From: Aegilops tauschii subsp. strangulata
Taxonomy: Eukaryota; Streptophyta; Magnoliopsida; Poales; Poaceae
Reading direction: 5' to 3'
NCBI RefSeq assembly: GCF_002575655.3
Contig: NC_053036.3
Coordinates: forward strand, 650,401,387-650,465,386
DNA: 64,000 bases
Below are positions 58,219 to 64,000 of the stretch, piece by piece. How positions within the stretch are numbered: the first letter of the stretch is position 1; every line of letters starts with the position of its first letter. The notes beneath the pieces were generated by a model. It did no database searches. It worked only from the letters and a program-made list of their open reading frames with translations, and was not told where the DNA came from. The translations under genes and the position numbers were made by a program.

Positions 58219-59682
58219 CCAATGTTATCAATCCAGTAGGAGAACCACGCAAATCCTCGTTGACAGTACCTACATACACAAAAACAAATATTTGCACCCA
58301 ACGCGATCAAAGGGGTTGTCAATACCCTCGGCGGTTAATTGGAAGGATCAAATCTCGTAGTGATAGGTAAATAAAATAAAACACAAAATAAAAGAACGGT
58401 AAATAAATTGCAGCAAGGTATTTCTGGATTTTATATAGGATAAAATTAGACCCGGGGGCCATAGTTTTCACTAGAGTCTTCTCTCTCGAACAAAAAGTAT
58501 ACATTGGTAAACAAATTACAGTTGGGCAATTGATAGAAAAAACGTATAGTTATGACGATATATAAGACAATGATCATGTATATAGGCATCACGTCTGAGA
58601 CAAGTAGATCGACTCCGACCTGCATCTACTAATATTACTCCACCCATCGACCGCTATCCAGAATGCATCTAGAGTATTAAGTTAATAAAAACGGAGTAAC
58701 GCCTTATGCAAGATGACATGATGTAGACAAAGTAAATCCAGCCAATATGAATAAATCCCGTCGTGTTCCTGGCAACAATACAAATACGTCTCTTGTCCCC
58801 TTCTGTCACTGGGATATAGAGCACCGCAAGGTTGAACCCATTACAAAGCACCTCTCCCATTGCAAGATAAATCAATCTAGTTGGCTAAACCAAATAGATA
58901 GATCAGAGAGAAATACAAAGCTATATAAATCGTGCATAAAAGAATTCAGAAAAGACTCAAATATTTACCATGAATAATCTGATCATAAATCCATAATTCA
59001 TCAGATCCCAACAAACACACCGCAAAAGAAGCTTATATTGAATAGAACTCCAAGAACATCGATGAGACATTGTATCAAAGATCAAAGAGAGAGAAGAAGT
59101 CATCTAGCTACTAGCTATGGACCCGTAGGTCTGTGGTAAACTACTCACGCATCATCAGAAGGCAGCAAGGATTGATGATGTAGAAGCCCTCCATCATCGA
59201 TTCCCCTCCGACAGAGTACCGAAAAAGGCCTTCGGATGGGATCACAAAAAGAACAGAAGCTTGCGGCAGTGAAAAAGTGTTTTGACTGGCTCTCTGTTGG
59301 GTTCTTGATTTTAGAGAATTTATAGAGGTAGAATTAGATCAGACGGAGCCATGTGGGGCCCACAAGGCATTTTGGCGCCTACCCCTTGGGCGCACCCTGT
59401 TGCCTTGCCGTATCCTCATTTGCCTTCTGACCTACTCCCAAAGCTTCTAGGGTCTCTCTTGTCTAGGAAAAATGGTCAAAAAGGTTCGTACCGTTTGGAT
59501 TCTGTTTGGTACTGATTTCCTGGAAAACCAAAAACAGGCAAGAAAACAACAACTGACACTTGGCACTAGGTTAATAGGTTAGTCCCAAAAATTGATATAT
59601 AATTGCATATAAAACATCCAAGATTGATACTATAATAGCATGGAACAATAAAAAAAATTATAGATACATTGGAGACGTATCA
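58219..59682 (-). mobile_element. Truncated Gypsy-type LTR, copy D
   Basis: Same LTR fragment as 2386-3849. It carries at least one private substitution near 59329 (GTAGAATT instead of GTGGAATT). Confidence 0.75.
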
Positions 59683-60039
59683 AGGGGATCCTCACCATGT
59701 CGGTTCTCGGCTTGGTGGGCCGGGCTATGACTCCCATTGTCGGTTTTGTCTAGGGCCACTTTGGGCGTCCCATAGCGGACTATGTGAAGATTCCGTAAGA
59801 CTTGGAGCACAGTTCGAAGATACCGGATCCGTGGAGGCCTCTGTATCCATCGACGTGACCGACCTAGTAGTGTAAACCCTAGTCCCCGGTGTTGTGCAAG
59901 CAAGGGGTCGAGCTAGTCATAGATCATATTGAATCCCGGTGATGTTTGTCTTTGGCGGTGTCACCCTTTTCGCTAACTCGACCGGCCACCTCGACCAGGT
60001 CAGGCTTCCGCTCTAGGCTAGATCGTAAGATTCGACAAC

Positions 60040-60552
60040 ATGGAGTACATCGCCAATTGCTGCGGAGTGATAATCTTCTCGGGTTTAGTGTCTCACAAGA
60101 ACCGAGGGCAGCAGAGGCCGCGTATCCCGATCTCGACGTCAGATCGGATCTTGGAGCTGCTGGAAGAAGTCATTTTTGACTCACCCACCACCCATCTCGT
60201 TGGCAACATCGAAGTTCTCACTGACTTCCTCCAAGGAACCTCCAAGGAGACAGAAGACACGGAAGAGGAGGTCGGCCAAACCCCGGACAACCGCCCGTCA
60301 GCCATGGCGCCCTTACGCAAATGGCAGGAGACCTCGACCTACGAGTGCTACATGGTGAACACGCCAAACGACAGTGCATGCAACATCAACAACAACAACA
60401 ACAACAACAACGATGTCCATGGCAATGGCAACGACAACATTGGTGGTGCCGAGGACGACCCCAACTATAATCCCGAGAGGGCGAGCCCGCAGTGTGCCAA
60501 ATCACATGAGGAGGACGGAGGGCTTTGGTCGCTGAGCGAGTTTGGCCCGTGA
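60040..60552 (+). CDS. Hypothetical poly-Asn ORF, copy D
   Basis: Same frame as 4207-4716 but 170 codons long, because the AAC tract encodes eight Asn. It also has Gln for Glu at about residue 65 and Glu for Ala at about residue 98. Confidence 0.3.
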   Translation: MEYIANCCGVIIFSGLVSHKNRGQQRPRIPISTSDRILELLEEVIFDSPTTHLVGNIEVLTDFLQGTSKETEDTEEEVGQTPDNRPSAMAPLRKWQETSTYECYMVNTPNDSACNINNNNNNNNDVHGNGNDNIGGAEDDPNYNPERASPQCAKSHEEDGGLWSLSEFGP

Positions 60553-62066
60553 TAAGTCTCATACATATCTATATTTTTGATTATTTCATGCTATTATAAT
60601 ATCACTTTTGAATACTTTTGTATCAATCTATATTATTTTTCTGGACTAACCTTTTAGTTCAATGCGTAGAGCTAGTTGGTGTTTTCTGCATGTTTTTGAT
60701 TTTACAGAAAATCCGTATTTACGGAGCTCAAAATAACTTGGGGATTCATGATAATTTTTTTGGAGATAGAAAAAAATCCAGAAAGCACTGAAAGGGGCTG
60801 GGGGGGGGGGGGACCCCAGGACCCCACGCGGCCGGGCGACCCAGCCAGGGGTCCACCCGTGTGTGTAGGCCGCATGAGACCGCTAGCCACTGCTTTTCGT
60901 CCATCTTTTACCTATAGATCCCAGAATTCCAGAAATTCTCCATACCATTTTTTGTGACTTTTTCCACCGCCGCAAGTTCCTGTATTTTCAGATCCAATCT
61001 GGAGGCCTGTTCCAACACCCTGCCGGAGAGGGAATCAATCACCTGAGCCATCTTCATCAACCTTGCTTCTACCACAACCTTGTGTGAGTAGTTCCCTTAG
61101 GACCTTGGGTCGATAGCACTAGCTAGATGGCATCCTCTCTCTCTTGCGATTCAATACAAAGTTCCCATGAGTTGCCTCACATGATCAGGTTCCATATCAT
61201 GTAATGCGGTTTTGTGTTTGTTGGGACATGATGAACAATCACTTTATGATCATATTGTTCATTGAACTATAGTGAATCAATTATGAGTTCTTTGCTGCGT
61301 AATTTTTTTTGAGGGAATTCTTTGCTGCGTAATTAGATAGCCGTGTATGCTCTCTGATCTATTTGTCTACTTCACTCAAGTTTCATAAGTAGTTCTTCAG
61401 AGGGAGTTGTGTGCGGTAGTGGGTACAACTTGCGGTGATCCATCCCAGTGACAGAAAGGGAATGAGCACGAATTGTATTGTTGCTACTTGCTTCTAAGGA
61501 TAAAATGATGGTTTCTTTATCACACTTGGATGATAATTTTACTGTCTACATCATGTCATCTTTCTTATTGTAGTACCCTACTATTTATTATGAACTTAAT
61601 ACTTTGAGATGCATGCTGGATAGTGGTCTTTAGGTGGAGTATTAGTTATAGTTCTAGTTGGATAATGACCTACATATCGTGGACATTATGCCTATACGAG
61701 ATTGTGCCATGAATGATCATAGTCATAACTCTATCTTATGTTATTGCGTACACCGTTATAATTACTTTTCTCGCTGTTCCAATTTATTATTTTGTCCTAT
61801 TTATCAATTCCTACCATACCATATAATCTATCCTTGTAACTAGGAGCACAAGAAGTTTGACAACGTTCCTGAAACACTGGGGGAAGAGTATTTTGTGTTT
61901 GGTGTGCAGGTACCGACGATTTAGGTTGCTGAAGAAATCCCTACTGGTTCGATAAACCTTTGTTCTCATTCGAGGGAAATACTTATTGGTAGGTTACTTT
62001 AGCCTTACACTTTGGGGGGGGGGGGAGGGAGGGTGGTTACCCAACAACTCTTACGAGAGGGCAAGC
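60550..62066 (+). mobile_element. Gypsy-type 5' LTR, copy D
   Basis: Same LTR as 4714-6251. The second G-run (near 62014) is the shortest of the four copies. Confidence 0.7.
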
Positions 62067-62727
62067 AAGTTTTTGGGTGCCGTTGTCGGGGAATTTCTTC
62101 CAACTTTAATAGGTCCTACACATTACCACTTTTCTCTCTTGTTATCCATCTTACCTAGTTACTTTCTATTTACTATTTGTTTGCCTTTTTGCTTGCTAAA
62201 ATTTTAAAAACCACAAAAAAATTAAAAGAAAGAATTATATACTTTTTTAACCTTGTTATCATGGCTAGTAATTCACTTCCTACCACTTCACCCGAGCTAG
62301 AAGTGCTTCACTTTAAACAAAGAAGTGGGGAGATATTAAAGCCTAGTTTATAATGTTGGACACTCATAATAGATCCATAATTAAAATACTTCTTAGTAAT
62401 TTCTATGTAGGTCTAATCATGCAAAATAGGAGCACTTCATATTATGTTGCTGAAAGAAACTTCATTGAAAATGACGCTATGAATTCTTACGAAATGAGAA
62501 TCTAATACCATAAAGTGCGCTCCTTTTTCACAAAAGGGAGTTCAATTGCTTGAGAAATTAGGAGAGGTCCAAAGTGATATAATGGACCTAAGTAAAAATG
62601 GCTTCCTCCCCCGCCAAAGAAATTAGGAGAAATCTGTCCCTCTGTCGCCCGCCATTGCTATATAAACCGCTGCCCCAGCCATAGTCGCAGTCATTCGCCT
62701 CCGATCCCTCTCTGCACCACTCCTACC

Positions 62728-63508
62728 ATGTATTCCTCCCCCGCCAAAGCTCTCTGGGACAGGCTGACACCGGACCAGAAGAAGGAGATGGCCGCCATTG
62801 CTGCTAGCTGGTTGGCCGGCAGGCAACAGGAGGACGACGACGTCCCAATGGAGGACGGCCGCCGCCGACGAGTCGGCGCCACCATCCTCCTCCTCCGCGC
62901 CACCCTCACTGGTGCACTGCACCATGACCATCGGCGAGGCCCGTTCCCATTACGTGGACATGGTGTGGGAGGAGCGGTTCTGGGAGGCACAGGCCGCCGC
63001 TGCCTACAATCACCACCTTCTCCAGGAGCACCTGCAGGCGGAGGAGCAGCTCAACGCCGGTAGGAAGATCACGCTGGACGCGGACGTAGCGGAGCAGGTA
63101 GTGCTTCTCGAGTCCTACCGCTCCGCCCGCCTCGCCCGCAAGCGGTACCGCCAGCGGGTGGCGGAGGTGGTGGCGGCCGCGTACAAGGAGGGCAACAAGG
63201 CGGTGTTCGGCAAGACCGACGACGAGGAGGAGGACATCGCCGAAGACGGCACATCCGCGGGCGCCGCCGGCAGTGAGGAAGAATAGTGCACAGTAGGTCG
63301 CCGCCGCTCGGGTCCCGGGAAGGCCACCACTCCTCCCCTCTCGTCGAAGCCAAGCTTGGTTGGCTGAACATTGTTGCTTCCCGTGGCTCCGGAGGTGGAA
63401 GTTATGGAGGCAGAGCTGGAGAGTGCCGAGGCAGAGCTAGGGAAGGCGAAGCTTCAGTTCTTGGGGTTCATGGCCGGACACGGGGAACGGGCGCCGATGA
63501 CCATTTAG
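62728..63508 (+). pseudogene. Decayed unknown gene, copy D
   Basis: Same lesions as 6913-7693, with a private Asp-to-Asn change near 63194 and a substitution near 63433. Confidence 0.5.
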
Positions 63509-64000
63509 ATTAGGTAATTATGCCTAGCCGGACGAGCTCCGCTTAGTTGATGTAATGTAATAAAAAATCCGTCATGTTTATATAAAATTCGGCCGTGTTT
63601 ATATGAAATCCAGCCATGTTTGAACGAATATCGCTCAGTTAGTTCGAACTGTTGCCAAAATGCATGCGGTTATGGTTGGATGGCGTCTTCCTGCATCCGT
63701 GTCCGCGGACTGGTACCTCCCTATCCGCGAATGGATGCGGAAGAAAATTTACGGGTTGACGTTGGAGGTGCCCTTATGTTCACGCGTGAGAGAGAGCTTG
63801 TCTTTTACCTGTATATTCGCGCCTATCAGTTTAGTTGTCATGTGAGCCCTTTGTCCTTAGCATCTTGAACTAAGAGATATTTAGTTAAACAATGTAGTGT
63901 TTGATCAACACATGCGTGGCCCACTGAATACACACTAATTAATTAAGCCACATGCCTATCGTGTTCAGATCGCGTCTCTAGTGTTGGCGTAAGGCATGCG

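Larger units (their letters stand above)
1..64000. repeat. Tandem array of a ~19.65-kb unit, four copies (A-D)
   Basis: The first bases of the window recur at 19656 and 55834, and nearly every landmark of copy A recurs at a fixed offset: +19655 falling to +19646 in B, about +36170 in C, about +55833 falling to +55815 in D. Offset changes coincide with G, C, T, GA or CAA runs of different length. All copies are in the same orientation. Comparing A and C over ~14 kb I found about 17 substitutions, roughly 0.1%. Copy-specific substitutions argue against a simple assembly echo. Tandem units have no natural start; the window start is used as phase. Confidence 0.97.
55834..64000 (+). repeat. Array unit, copy D (runs off the window)
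   Basis: Matches the unit from its start to about copy A position 8185. It shares with B several alleles that A lacks near 261, 670 and 861. One extra AAC codon is present in the poly-Asn tract near 60395. Confidence 0.95.

Noticed and set aside
1..64000. Assembly duplication as the full explanation for the repeated units
   Set aside because: Each copy has private substitutions, one copy has a private 9.6-kb insertion with a target duplication, and there is a clean deletion junction. Read evidence would still be needed to exclude partial collapse or expansion.

Overview
The window is plant nuclear DNA from a grass, most likely a Triticeae species (wheat, Aegilops, barley or rye group). The basis is a BARE/Angela-like Copia retrotransposon, Gypsy LTRs of the type starting TGATACGTCTCC or TGATAAGTCTC, a piece that looks like an Au SINE, Stowaway- and Harbinger-like elements, and GT-AG introns. 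No prokaryotic, organellar, rRNA, tRNA or CRISPR features were seen.

The dominant structure is a head-to-tail tandem array of a ~19.65-kb unit. Copy A is 1-19655, copy B 19656-31977 (cut short), copy C 31973-55833 (lacks its first ~5.4 kb and is split by a 9.6-kb retrotransposon), and copy D 55834-64000 (runs off the window). Copies differ by roughly 0.1-0.2%, mostly single substitutions and homopolymer length changes. The B/C boundary is a ~12.7-kb deletion of the expected array with a 5-bp microhomology CAATC. The Copia element sits 12 bp from that junction.

Layout of one unit, in copy A coordinates: right arm of a TIR element (1-213); a MITE-like element (587-943); unassigned AT-rich DNA; a truncated minus-strand Gypsy LTR (2386-3849); a poly-Asn ORF of unknown origin (4207-4716); a plus-strand Gypsy LTR with the start of its interior (4714-6782); a decayed gene with its own TATA box (6913-7693); a decayed GRF-type zinc-finger gene in what looks like a Harbinger-type element (about 8160-9507); unassigned DNA with a GC-rich block; a second minus-strand Gypsy LTR fragment (11283-12186); Stowaway and SINE fragments (12192-12557); the 3' half of a transportin-1 (karyopherin-beta2) gene in 17 exons (12980-18012); and a 1.17-kb element with ~205-bp terminal inverted repeats carrying a DUF3820-type gene on the minus strand (18701-19868).

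The only sequence resembling a working host gene is the transportin fragment, 496 codons without a start codon. It starts just past the family's acidic loop, so the Ran-binding half is missing and the cargo-binding half remains. It is present in copies A and C, deleted from B and beyond the window in D. In copy C the exon 3 splice acceptor AG is mutated to AA.

The Copia element (31994-41602) has nearly identical 2170-bp LTRs and a 5-bp target-site duplication, but its gag-pol is riddled with stops. It therefore probably moved recently using enzymes supplied by other elements. The two most unusual items are the multicopy half-transportin unit and the TIR element that carries a host-like gene whose 3' coding end lies inside the inverted repeat.
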